NCBI GenBank assembly: GCA_001986395.2
Contig: MQVO02000006.1
Location: 1,364,001 to 1,428,000 of the forward strand
DNA from: Irpex lacteus
Taxonomy: Eukaryota > Basidiomycota > Agaricomycetes > Polyporales > Irpicaceae
Direction: 5' to 3'
DNA length: 64,000 nucleotides
A program made the translations under genes and the position numbers. This document shows positions 47,626 to 59,315 of this stretch, piece after piece. A model generated the notes under the pieces. The model was not told the DNA's origin. It saw only the letters and a list, made by a program, of their open reading frames with translations, and ran no database searches. Positions within the stretch are counted from its first letter, which is position 1. Each line of letters starts with the position of its first letter.

Positions 47626-48774
47626 GCTGGTTCCTATACATCGCATCGATCGCACCGGAGATGTGAACCATCCTTTACCACCCACCGTCAAACGGGCTTC
47701 ACTCACGATTATTTCATTCCTCTCTTTTCTTTTCGTTATCAACTTATCTATTGACGTGCGCGTACCTGATACCGGACATTTTCCCTTCTTCGTGTCGAGT
47801 CGAGTCGCCGTCCCTTCCTCTCATTCCCCAACTTTTCATGCCGAATGGCCTCTGAATTTCACAACCAAATCCCTGTACCACCCCCACCCACTTGATACCT
47901 TTCCTTTGTCGTTTCGACGATTCTCATAGCTAAATGGTTTCCAACGCGTGCTCGGGCTTCTGTGCAGCGGTTCTTCTTTCTTTCTGGCTCGGTTTTGGCT
48001 TGATCCTTGGATGGAATGGCGAGGAGCAGGAGGCGGTCGAGGAACAAGGTCGCATGGTGGCTATTGGAGGCAACATCAGGACTACCACTCCGTTCCTTTT
48101 CGTCCGCATCAAGCGTATCGTATCGTATATTGCACCCAGGCGCAAGGGAAAGCAGAGCTATATCCCCAGGTCGTCTATAAACACCCAACCCCTTCCGGAG
48201 AAGAAGAGTTGTGATATTGAGGGTGTAGACGTTGCGGTTTTTTGGGATCCTTGTATGTATGCGTTCACGCATGACAGGCGGAAGGGCGATAGGAGTTGTC
48301 GAGCACCCTGTATTGACACCATCATCACCATCGTTCGCCTCTCTTCGGGTAGAAAACGCCGAGTTTGTCTTTTCTGTCCTGCACTCCAAGTCTTACATCC
48401 TCAACTCCATGTATGTCACACCTTGTAGTAATGCAGAGTGTCGAGAGTCTTGCTAAAGTTGAAAAATCAAACAAAACAATTTCCTGTGTGCGTTCCATTG
48501 CGATTGATGATGAAGTTGTGAGTACTTGATGAATGTCTTAATCTTACAGACGTGGGCTGGCTTGGTCGCTCGGAGACCGGAACCAGGAATCATCAAATGA
48601 AGCTTCGAAGAGAGATATGAAAACCTGACTTCTTTGTGATAGATCCTCTCAAAAGCTGTGTATACCCTCAACTATCAAGACATCATCAAACAGTATTAGA
48701 CAGCTAGACTACAAGACAGCAGATGGTCATTGACAACACCGTACGAGACGAGGATGGATGTTGCGGTATCGCAT
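47626..48774. other. Region between convergent genes; contains long unassigned frames
   Basis: Probably 3' UTRs of the low-complexity gene (+) and Arp4 (-). A 164-codon plus-strand frame (47934-48428, MVSNACSGFCAAVLLSFWLG...) has a signal-like hydrophobic start, and a 176-codon minus-strand frame overlaps it. Neither shows a recognisable domain and they exclude each other, so neither is called as a gene. Confidence 0.4.
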
Positions 48775-50607
48775 TTATTTGCAACGCTGGCTCACGATCG
48801 CTTTTCCGTGCTCCTGCAATATAGGAACAAAGTTGTGAGAAATGATATCGCAGAACAATAAGCCGGGTGTGAGACATACCTGCCACTCCTCTTTACTGAT
48901 CCACAACTGATGGAAGGTCCCAAGACTGGCCAGGATACTGCCACCCAGCCATCCGCCAAAGCGTCTCTCAGCAGGGTTCCCAGGAGCGTGTACTTTCGAC
49001 TGTTGTTCAAACGATAAGATTTAATTAGTAACGAAGGTGACTAAACAGAAGAAGCAGGCACGTACGTGGCTGACGTTCCTGCTCAGTTCATTTTGTAGTC
49101 GATCTGAGAGGCCGGAAAGGAGGCTGCCGCCACCTGTGAGAACAACGTTCCCGAGAAGGACTTGACGGATGTCGGGGTCGCAGGCGGTCAGAGCTTGGGA
49201 GATGAGAGCTGGGATGGTTTTGGGGAGATTCGGGTTGGAAGCCTGCGTGAAGAGGTATTAGAGACTGGTTTGGAAAATTGCAGTGTGAGTCATGGGTGCG
49301 TGTACCTGAAGCTGGGGCGAGTGCGTGAAATATTGTTCTCCTACAAGAAGACGGTCCATGCCAAAGTAATAATTGTATCCGGTTGGGAACTCGTAGTGCC
49401 GTGCGCCCTTCTGAGTCGCCAGTCTATAGTACAAAGGACGGTTATTGAGTGAGCGTTAGGTTGGCAGGCGTAGGTACACTCACGAATCGTTCCATCCTTG
49501 ATCGAGGACACCAGCTACACTCTGCATCCATTCCTCGGTCTCTCGTGCCTCGTACCAGGCTTTCCAAGTATCTGTTGTTCCAGACACACGGTCCTCCCGG
49601 AGAGTGAAGCGTGCCGCTGAGCCCGCATCTACGGACTAATACGCATCACATTAGCCATGCGGGTAGTTGGGATAACTCTCTCGTACCTGCTTGGACGCTA
49701 CAAGTTGATGAGGGAACAGCTGAATACCCTGACGGCCATAAGCTGGAGTCTGAAGTAGATGTTTTGCATGTGCTTGCACGAGCGTTGGGAGACTTGAATG
49801 TGCAAGACCTTTAGTCCACGCGTTATCATGAGGGTAGGCAACACGTGCATTCACAAGGAAACACACCTTTTCGTAGAACGAAGCCGTCGACTACGGGTGT
49901 AACACTGGCCTCTGTATGTCCAATATCAACGACGAGCGCGGAGCCTTTCCCTGCTGCAAAGCTATACAGAGTGTTGAATATATGTGGACATGTCGCGTCA
50001 ACGTTCAGCACTCACGCGTTCAACACACCAGTGTTGGCGATATAAAACGCAGGTGCCTGAAACTCTTCAAATATTATCTCGGCCATGCGTTCTCTATTAG
50101 CAGGAGTATTCCAAGGTGCTTCTGTGACTAGTATAGGGTGCTCCGTGGGGTCACAGCGCATCACTTCGGTGAAGGCATGAGAAATGAGGGCGGGTAAGGG
50201 GGTGAAGTCCGTGACTGATGCTACGTGTTAGAACACAAAACGGTTGTATCTGAGAGCACATACTAAGACCGTTCTGTACAGGCTTCCCAATTTCCATGCT
50301 TTCTCGCCATATGGAGGGCCCGTTCTGTCCTACATAGAGCTTTGTCTTCTTTGGCGGTGTTTCTGTCTGCTCGCCCTCCGTAGTACCTTCAGCCATGGTT
50401 ACATCGCCCCCTTCCTCGTCTGGTTCTACTGTGTAGCCATATGCGGTCGGTATTACTGCCTTGGGAGTGTCGTCGCCTGCATACCCCGCACGTAAAGTTG
50501 AGCTACCAATATCAAGCACTAATGCAGCCACTTCATCTAAACGACCAACATGAGACCTCAAAAATACGGCAAGATAGCTTATGCATACCTCCTCCGTAGA
50601 CTACCAT
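48775..50607 (-). CDS. ARP4: Actin-related protein Arp4 (chromatin remodelling/NuA4 subunit)
   Basis: Nuclear actin-related protein shared by INO80, SWR1 and NuA4 complexes. The true start is a short first exon encoding MVVYGG (50607), spliced over a GTATGC...TAG intron to [20 protein letters not shown]; this matches the usual Arp4 N-terminus. Next come [99 protein letters not shown] and [20 protein letters not shown]. The last exon encodes [12 protein letters not shown]. An acidic insert ([19 protein letters not shown]) interrupts the first subdomain. It is divergent from Erb1 with 253 bp between start codons. Confidence 0.95.
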
Positions 50608-50860
50608 CGCGCTTCCTTGTGTTTGGGTTGAAACGAGAGCAAAGTGGCCACGGCGTGCGGTGGTCGAGAGTTAACTTGAAGCGTGAGTTCAAGTTGCTGA
50701 GCCCTGTTATTGGGTCCCGCCTCCCGATACGATCGCGCCTCCCGACTGTCGTGGGAACCAGACGAAATTTCAGTAGACGCTCAATAACTTGCAAACCTTC
50801 TACTAGTAGCCTCAGCTGCAGCTCAAAGTTCATCTTCCTCGTACTCTTTATCTGTCTCTC

Positions 50861-53512
50861 ATGGCACCAACATTACAAAATGGGAAGAAAAGAAAAGCTG
50901 CAGAGGCAGTGGAGCCTCAGCCGGAGCCTTTCGCGACGAATGTCGGGCTAGACATGGAGAGTGAGGACGAAGAGGCAGCCGAGCCGGACGCTTCGGACGA
51001 CGATGAGGTAGACGAGTTTCCGGAGATTGATACTCGTTCAGACAGTGAAGAGGATGAGGAGTACGAAGACAATGAAGGACAGTCTGAAGGGGACGATGAG
51101 GACGAGGAAGACACAGACGAAGAGGACGAAGAAGATGAAACCGAGGCTGAATCTGCTTCTGACACGGAGTTGCATATATTCCCAAAAGCCAAGACCATAA
51201 TATCTGGCATTACCGGACAACCCAAACGTGTTTATCCCGAGATAGAGCCTGACTACGACTCTGATTCGTCTACCGAGGATGTATGTGCTCTATACGCGAG
51301 GCCTGATTTTACGCTTATTTATCTGACCGGGTATGTACACAGACGCCAAATCGAGTGGGCAATGTTCCTATGCATTGGTATGACGATCTGCCGCACGTCG
51401 GTTATGATATTAATGGCAAGAAGGTCTTGCGTCCTGCGAGAGGAGACGAGTTGGATAAGTTCTTGGAAACAGTAGACGACCCGAATTCATGGTGAGCAAG
51501 CATAGCGATCTCTCGCTTACTAAAGGTCTCATGGTATTGCAGGTCTACCGCGTTTGACAAGAAGGCTCAAGCTGACAAGCCACTGACGGCAGAAGAGCTG
51601 GATTTGATACGGCGACTTCAAGAGAATGAAAATCCCGACGCTGACTATGATCCTTACGAGCCTACAGTCGAATGGTTTACTGGTAAAGGCAAGGAAGAAA
51701 TTATGCCTCTTTCTGCTGCTCCTGAGCCGAAACGACGATGGGTACCCAGTAAGTGGGAGAAACAAAAGGTAGGTTCCACTCGTAGTGCAAGCTTGATTGT
51801 TTATCAACGTAATCACTTTTTACAGGTCATGAAGATTGTCCGTGCTATCAGGCAAGGGCGTATAATACCCAATAAGCCGAAGAACGCCTCCGCCAAACCT
51901 CAGTTCTACGCCATTTGGAACGAAGAACCTTCGAACCAGCCTGCTCCGCTTCCCGCCCCCAAACCTCGACTACCTACCCATGCAGAGTCATACAATCCTC
52001 CAGAAGAATATCTCCCGACAGAGGAGGAGCGCAAAGACTGGGAAGCTACGGACAAGGAGGATCGTGAGCGGGACTTCCTGCCGCAGAAGTACTCTTCGCT
52101 GCGTCACGTACCCGCATATGACCAGTTCATTCAGGAGCGCTTCAGCAGACAGCTTGACCTTTACATGGCTCCGCGGATACAACGGAAGAAGTTGCAGATC
52201 GACCCTAACAGCCTTATTCCCAAGCTGCCCAGCCCAAGTAGTCTCAAGCCCTTCCCGACATATCAGTCACTACATGTCTCACATGATAAGGGCCGCCCGC
52301 GAACTGTTAGTGTCAGCCCTGATGGTATCTGGGCAGCCAGTGGAAACGATAGTGGCGAGGTGAACTTGTGGGAAGTCACTGTCGGAAAGGTGATAAAATC
52401 GTGGAAGTTCGACGGCAAGATTGGTGCGGTCGAATGGTGCCCGCGGACGGACGTTAGCTTCCTCGTGGTTGGCATGTAAGTGAGCGCTATCTATCGCGGA
52501 ATATGTCTCATGATAAATTTGCAGCGAGGAGCATCTTCACTTCCTCATCCCGCCATATCTTCCTCCGAACGTCCAGGCTGCCACCGTCGCTTTATTGGCT
52601 CCATCTACCCTACCACCGCAGCCCGCCACACCATCGCCCGTTAAGTGGAAGTCTTCCACAAGCGATGTGTCGGACAAGCCCGTTTTGACGCTTGCTCTGC
52701 CACCCTCGTCTGGACTGCCGAAGCAAATATCATGGCACCGGAAAGGCGATTACTTCGCCACTGTTTGTGCGTTAACTTTTATTGTGTCTTTTCCTCGTCT
52801 CTGATGCCCTGTTTCAGCGAGTACGGAAGGCCAGAGTGGTGTTTGGATACACCAGATTTCGAGAAGACATTCACAGGCACCATTCAAGAAGGTCAAGGGA
52901 ACCGTGCAGCTCGTGCTCTTCCATCCTACAAAACCGGACTTCTTCGTTGCTGTAAGTTACATTTCCAGAGGAAACGCCCTGACGATCGTTAACACCCCAT
53001 AACAGACTCAGCGCTACGTTCGCATGTATAACTTGGCTGAACAGAAGCTTCTGAAGACTCTCCAGCCAGGTATCAGATGGATATCATCCATGGACATTCA
53101 TCCTTTGGGCGACCACTTGATCGTGGGAGGATACGACCGAAAACTGTGCTGGTTCGACCTAGAGCTCAGCGACAAACCTTACAAGGTGCTCAGGTGAGTA
53201 TCTATTGAGAGATACGCTCGGTGCGACGCTCACCATTGATTGCTCAGATACCACACTCGCGCCATCCGATCTTTACATTTCCACCCCACCTACCCCCTCT
53301 TCGCATCCTCGTCCGACGACGGCTCTATACAAATATTCCATGCGCGCGTGTACAACGACCTCATGACAGACCCACTCATCGTCCCTCTCAAAATCCTCCG
53401 CGGCCATCGGGTTAAAGATGGCCTGGGTGTTCTGGCCGTTCGTTGGGTTCCTCGACAACCTTGGTTGTTGAGTGCGGGAGCCGATGGCGATGTTGCATTG
53501 TGGTGCAGCTAA
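50861..53512 (+). CDS. ERB1: Ribosome biogenesis protein Erb1/BOP1
   Basis: Nucleolar WD40 protein of the PeBoW/Nop7 complex, needed for 27S pre-rRNA processing and 60S assembly. Start [21 protein letters not shown] long Asp/Glu/Ser tract follows, then the BOP1NT domain: [80 protein letters not shown] and [20 protein letters not shown]. The propeller begins at [20 protein letters not shown] and ends [20 protein letters not shown] then GDVALWCS. Several short introns, including one right after [15 protein letters not shown]. Identity secure. Confidence 0.96.
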
Positions 53513-53614
53513 GTTTCTGGCAATGTTGTATTCTCCTATCTTATAAAGCCCCATTGCTCTACGTGTCAACGTTTTTTCCGTGTTTTGCGCTCATTGGGCT
53601 TTCGTACAAGGACC

Positions 53615-53842
53615 ATGGCTTCTAGGTCGGTCATTTTGCAATCAATTGTAACTCAATCTACGCAGCAGCGGGGTGGATCTCCGGCAACTAACCCTCCAGC
53701 TGATATATTTGACTTGCCTCCTTCGTTGACGGCGATCGAGGTCAAATACCGAGGACACGTTCTTCTTCGACAACGTAATATCAATGGTTTTTGGCTTATG
53801 ATCCGCTCATTAGACGACACGGTCGACGTGCCAGCGTTGTGA
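53615..53842 (+). CDS. Short unassigned ORF
   Basis: 75 codons from MASRSVILQSIVTQSTQQRG to SLDDTVDVPAL. The middle (LTAIEVKYRGHVLLRQRNIN) looks coding in composition. The stop overlaps a good donor (TTGTGAGTAA), so it could instead be the first exon of a longer transcript. No family recognised. It starts 100 bp after Erb1. Confidence 0.3.
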   Translation: MASRSVILQSIVTQSTQQRGGSPATNPPADIFDLPPSLTAIEVKYRGHVLLRQRNINGFWLMIRSLDDTVDVPAL

Positions 53843-54260
53843 GTAATTTATGCAAGTTCCAGCGCAATACTCTCCACTGAGACAAGTCGCAGTTCTGCTC
53901 AGAGTACGCACTGAGCCTGTCTGGTGCAGAGAGTTAAATTCTTCGTGTCATTTTCGCGTAGCGATCGAGGCCGTCGGTTATTCCACGTGAGAACCCGCCC
54001 ACCTCGAAACGCACAAAGACGTAATTAAGCGAAGCACAGATTGCCGGAAACTGTCATTCGCAGCATTGACCACTCGCCAATATGATTGGAAAAGCGTACG
54101 GAGCGCTGGTACATGTCACGGCGGTATATGAGAAATTACTCGCCCGTTCGTGTTCACCTTTCACTCCCTTCCCCTCTCCTTCCCTGTCTTTTGTCCTGTT
54201 GCTTCTTCCTAGGCGTCGCTTCCTCTTCGATCGCCGTCCACCTCTCCTTCTTTATGAAAA

Positions 54261-56031
54261 ATGCCGAACTGGGCGTCGTTGGCTGAACTTGCGAATGAAG
54301 GAGGTGAGCCAGCAACACAATTTGGGAAGATTATGGTGTACTCACACAAAATAATGTGCAGTTGTATTAACGAACCTCATCTTCGTGCTCTTCGGTCTTT
54401 ATGTCTGGGAAATTTTGATCACTCTCGATTTCGAATGGTCGCTTATTAGCAGGACCCGAAAGATGAGCTGGCCACTAGTGAGTTGAAACTGTTGAAGTTT
54501 GCGCTAATTGTTTTCGTGACTGAGGTTCATGATAGGGTATGCGCTGTCAGATGTCGCGGTGGCCTGTTTTGCTCATACAGGTGCAGCCCTTTTCTTTTTG
54601 TGCAGATATAGCCTGGTGGGCGCTCTGGTCGGAATGTGAGTATTAGCGACGACTTTCGTGGGTTATGACCAGCTGAGTGATGATAACTAGGATCGTGTCG
54701 TTTCAGATCAAGTCGCCGGTGAGTTCTCATGGAGTCAGATCAGCTATGTGTCTTCAGGTATTGAACGTTGAACGCCTATAAGATCAACTGTCAAGCTTTG
54801 TACACATGGAACTCGGTATGTTCATCCTCGGAAATGGAAATGCCACTCATGCTAACTTACATCAGGTATCAGGTAATCTAGCCATCCTCGCGGCTTCCAC
54901 ATCTCTGCTACTACGAACGTAAGGATCTGCTGTCAATCGCGGTCTACTTCTCACACAAACCTGGTTTAGTGTGGCCTTATGGAACCGCCGAAAGATCATT
55001 GCAGTGGTACTAGGCGTTCTCTGTCTAGCACACTGGGCCATCCTCCTGCGCGGGATGTTCCTCATAGACGCAGAATATTCAGCTGAGGCCCAGGGCTGCA
55101 TAGTAACGCACACAAACCACATCTTCTTGAACGTCACTTTCTTCACGAGTACGTGTTTGCACTTTCCAGGCAGGTGAAAGTCCTTACCGTTCGACGATCT
55201 TCAGCTATGGGTGTGGACTTCATTGTCCTATGCTTCACGATCGCTGCGCTGCTGAGACAGGAGCTTCATTCTGGCTTGTGGAAGCTTCTCTTCAAGGACG
55301 GGCTCGTTTACTTCTGCATCACCTTCTTGTGTAATGCTGTTCCAGCCGTGAGTACTCCTCATGTTGGATTGATTACTGACATTTTTGACGAGCCATTCTT
55401 CTGTACACCAGATTTTAAACGTGCTAAACCTCAACAGTAAGTTCAAAACTTGCATAAAATTTAAACGTTGTACTGACTCACTTTGCTAGCTGTGATGGAT
55501 ATGTAAGTCTTCGAAGACGAGTTAGATAAATCTACTAACGTCACTAATACTATGCTCTTAGTATCGCCACAGTGCGTCTCATTTATACTTCGGTGTTGTA
55601 TTCTTAACTGATTGGTCGTTTTGCCAGATCCCTGCAGCTACAGTCTCGTACGTTGATCTACAACAGCGCACAAGTCATCACACTGAACTCGCTCATTTCA
55701 CAGCACGATCGCAGCTTGTCGCCTCATTATGCGTCTACACGCCTTCTCTAACAAGGACGCCGTTCTCGTAAACACGGCGTCCGCAAACGCCTACGGTGGG
55801 CCCAATCAATTCGCCATGGTCACCCGTCCTCCGCCAAGAGTCCCTGGGATCCGAGTGACCACCGATCAATTTGTCGTCGAAGACTTCTCGTACGTTATCT
55901 CTGCGCTAACGGGCTATTCGTACTGACATTGGGGTACCAGTCCTGCTGAATGCAGCAGCAAGCGCGCCGAGTTCGACGCAGACTCAGACATGGAAGATTA
56001 CAAGAACTCCCGTCCGTCTACTGCTGCCTGA
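54261..56031 (+). CDS. Seven-transmembrane protein of unknown function
   Basis: About a dozen exons. Order: MPNWASLAELANEG, span VVLTNLIFVLFGLYVWEIL, TLDFEWSLISRTRKMSWPL, span LFFLCRYSLVGALVGMIVSF, INCQALYTWNS, span SGNLAILAASTSLLLRT, KIIAVVLGVLCLAHWAILL, HTNHIFLNVTFFT, MGVDFIVLCFTIAALLR, LVYFCITFLCNAVPA, ILNVLNLN, then PAATVSTIAACRLIMRLHAF. The tail is cytosolic and ends DMEDYKNSRPSTAA. Three consecutive exons are only 13, 10 and 20 nt (55490-55502, 55562-55571, 55628-55647). The layout recalls a common basidiomycete family of uncharacterised 7-TM proteins. Ligand or signalling role unknown. Confidence 0.8.
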
Positions 56032-56426
56032 GGTTAACCCCATGGGTACTGGGGTCCCTCGAAGAACAAATAACTGTGCTCCTACTTATTCTCGACCTAC
56101 CCTAATTACGTGCCTAATCCTGTGTGTCACTCTTTGCACGCTCAGATTTCTGATGTCTCAGGAGGCAGCTTATAAGAAACAACTTGAGGGGTCTGGAGCC
56201 CATCGCATTAGGAGAAGATGTAGCATATACCCCCTAGATCCGTTTACCTGTGTCATTGTGAATAGCCAATCCTTTTCGACCTACATTCGTTACCGGCTGG
56301 GTGCTCAAATGAAGTGCAATTTCGTGTATGTGTATCCAGGGTGTGGAATTTTGAGTGTAAATGATACAACAGCAAGATATAGAAAAACGAACGTCCCGAA
56401 ACACGCAAACTCCAGCCCTGTCTGGC

Positions 56427-57130
56427 TCATCGTCTCCTATGTGAACGGCCGCCTTTTCGCTTCGCCACAGGTGCACCCTGCCTATTTATGCGAGTGGACC
56501 TTGCTCTTGGTGGTAAACCCTTCGACTCTCTCCACTCATCTCTACGTGACCCTCGGGGTCCGTGAGTTGATATACGTTTCGATGAAGAGGCCTCTTTATC
56601 GAGGTCCATTGCATCTACAAATATGATGGAATGGTAAGAGTGGGTTGTAAGAGCAGCGGTGACTAAGCGAACCTTGGGCATTATCGTTCGTTTCTGCAGG
56701 CTGAGAGTCATCTACGGAGAAAACTCTAGTCAACGACTGCACTTCAAGATGCGACCGAAGATAGATTTTGAAAGTCTAGCACTCTTGGTAAAGCAGAGTG
56801 AGAGTTCCGGGCAGCAAGGTCACCCAAAAGATGACTGCTGCCTCTGGACAGCATTCCCATGCTCTCCGGTGTTATCTCTTCTTGGTCTACTAGCCCCAGA
56901 AAATGAAGCCAATACCGACCTCCTGTCTGCTGTTCCCTATTCTCTGGGCCCTCTCCCTCAGCAGTCGCATCCTCTACCTCGTAATCCCCCTCCGCGTCCG
57001 TCTGAACGATAGTCTTCAGCTTCTGGGACAAGCGGTGAAGACGTGCGGCTTCGGTAACGGCGTATACGCTGTCGTTCCTTTTCTTCGCCCGCCATTGTCT
57101 CTTGACTTTCGAGCGTGTAGACTTGGCCAT
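56427..57130 (-). CDS. LLPH/YBL028C-like (DUF2423) nucleolar basic protein
   Basis: The N-terminal exon begins MAKSTRSKVKRQWRAKKRND followed by SVYAVTEAARLHRLSQKLK, the DUF2423 signature. The C-terminal exon encodes KRISTHGPRGSRRDEWRESK, then GLPPRARSTRINRQG and ends KRKGGRSHRRR, which matches the family's basic C-terminus. An acidic linker lies between (DAEGDYEVEDATAEGEGPEN). The exact exon path between about 56700 and 56960 is unsure; one long intron from near 56930 to an ATTTGTAG acceptor near 56610 keeps the frame, but an intermediate exon is possible. Family members are small nucleolar proteins tied to 60S biogenesis. Confidence 0.8.
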
Positions 57131-57410
57131 GCTTGTTGTAACTTCTAATATGCGAAGAACAGAGTATGAGGTTACGAATCGTCCGTAGTGTGTGGTAAGA
57201 AGTCGTCTAAAGAACGAGAGCAATGTTGACCACAGGAGTAATCACTGCCATAGGCGCTCGTAAAAGTCGTCGGCAAATGCCTAGATTCACGATCGCCCAT
57301 GTTAGAGTTCAAGTTGTTCAGTGTTGCTCAACTTGGAATGTGTGGCTTCTAGTTTGACCTCTTTCAACTCGTATGGCACTGGGCTACTTTACAATCGCGA
57401 TACATTTGCG

Positions 57411-58210
57411 TTACTTTCTTTCTTGTTCCACGAGTGCCATCAAGCTAAACCCCTCGTTGTGCTTGTTTCGCTGGACAAATGCTCTGACCACCTCCAAGAC
57501 GCGTTCGGTGAGTAAATCCTCTCCCTCTTCCAAATGCACTCCAAGGTCTATAGGCCCACCCCACTTATCCCCGTCCATCTCGTATAGGTGGCCGTTGCGA
57601 TGCGAGGATACGAAGCAGACGTAGTGAAAGTCCACTTCGGCTTTCGCGCTCTCAGGAGGAACGGTATCGCCTTGAACGGCGGCTGACGTATGCACCCGCT
57701 GCAGTTCGGACGACTCCTCCAGAACAAGTGCGCGTTCATTAGGGGCACGAGGTACGCACTCCTTCAGCAGGCGTGAGATCAAGGTATCTTTTCCTGGAAA
57801 CATCAACATTCTCAGTGACAGAGCTAGAGTAGAAGATTGATGTGGAGCATACCTATGAATTCTCTTGCTCTGCCATTGGTAATAGCGTGCAAGAGAGCAT
57901 AGAGCCCACATGCATTGCCAATGGTTTGCTTGAACCATATCACATCCTCGTCTTCCCCACTTCCATCATACGCCACCGCAGCCTCGTTCTCTGCCTTTCT
58001 GAGCACTTCATGGTCTTCTAAGGTCGGGAAAAGTAACACGAGCGCAAGCGCAGGTCGCGGAACGAGTTGTAGTAACTCTTGATCGTCGATGGATAACACA
58101 TCATGGAACGTCAGGGTCGATGAGACTCCCAAGTCGTGCATCAGCTGGGTGAAGACCTCTGGATTCGATTCGAGTGGTAGGAAGTACTTCTTGTCCTTCA
58201 AGTGTGTCAT
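57411..58210 (-). CDS. YUH1: Ubiquitin C-terminal hydrolase, UCH-L1/L3 (Yuh1) type
   Basis: Cysteine protease that removes small adducts from the ubiquitin or Nedd8 C-terminus. Start MTHLKDKKYFLPLESNPEVF. Then LALVLLFPTLEDHEVLRKAE and the catalytic block WFKQTIGNACGLYALLHAIT (oxyanion Gln and nucleophile Cys). A GTATGC...CAG intron splits REFIG and KDTLI. The catalytic His is in AEVDFHYVCFVSSHRNGHLY and the Asp in EMDGDKWGGPIDLG. All catalytic residues are present. The start at 58210 was preferred over the upstream in-frame codon because it matches the family N-terminus. Confidence 0.95.
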
Positions 58211-59315
58211 CTTTTCCGAGCTTGATCTAGACGAATCGAAGTACACTGATCAAGCGGTAGCTGCTCTGTAGTACTAGTGGGGATCCCTTTCCTTGATCTC
58301 ACTGCCAGTGACTCACGGTACTTTCCGATGCTTGTACGTATATGGTGTTATGTAGATGGCAAGGATATGCGCGCGGGAATCCACTGCTGTACACGCGCCC
58401 ACTGTCAGCTTTGTTTAGGTGTGGCTTGGCGCTCGTAGAAGTCGCCTTCATCGGTGCCATGGCCAGTGGCAGTGACGAATGGATCGCTTATCCCGGGCCC
58501 TTGTATCTCCAGACCAAGTACTCAACGCATTTCTGTTTTGCTATGTAGCTCGAGGTATCTGGCTCCAGCAAGCGTTCAGCGAGTCAACACTACCCCCTCT
58601 CCAAGCTTCAAGGTAGACTTCAACAATCTATTTCTATGCGATGATAAGTAACATTTCACATTTCGTGTGGCAAACGCACGAAGCATGCGAGTCACGACGA
58701 ACTTCGGTGTGGGCGCACGTCTATGTTATATTGCATGACGCAATATCTGACTACGTTTGGAATACGCCTATCCAGATCATTCCACGCATGCATCTTCCAA
58801 GTTTCCATCACGCCGACACCGCATCAGGAAAAAAAGCCTGGTCCATAACTCACGACGTACCCACAGGACTCGCAAAACCCATTGCGTGGGCGAGCTCCTT
58901 GTTTCATTCGACAGAATCGCAACATCCTTGGGACCCTTGTCAACACGTGGTGCCCTAGCCCATAAATATTCGCACCTTTCCAGAGCTTAACATAACCCGC
59001 ACCATAAAGTTCTGTCTGGCGTGGCATTTGGGCATCGATGAATGCTAACTAGTCCAACTCGCCCAGCCAAATCATCACCTTCTATCTTCCACAATCTTGA
59101 CACCAGGGTTCAACCCACGCAAGTCAACCACACCTGACATCCAAAACATCCACTTATGGAGGGTTTCATGTGCGATACTCTGGTAGTCGTGTGAGTCTCC
59201 TGGAGATTACGTTGACAGTGATTTGACACCGCAGTATAATTATAGCAGCGAATACTGACTTCGGATACCCATTCGCACTACTACCCCTCTTTCCCGTACT
59301 GCAAGTCAGGACCAA
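58211..59315. other. Intergenic region upstream of WD40 copy D
   Basis: About 1.1 kb between divergent genes. Several short frames on both strands, none with a recognisable domain. Should hold promoters of the hydrolase and copy D. Confidence 0.4.

Noticed and set aside
47859..48428. Long overlapping ORFs on both strands (164 and 176 codons)
   Set aside because: They exclude each other, lie in the 3' region between convergent genes and show no family features.
51038..51225. Minus-strand Ser-rich ORF
   Set aside because: It is the antisense shadow of the Asp/Glu-rich tract of Erb1.
56042..56626. 194-codon plus-strand ORF
   Set aside because: Its second half overlaps the conserved C-terminal exon of the LLPH-like gene on the minus strand, and its translation has no recognisable domain.
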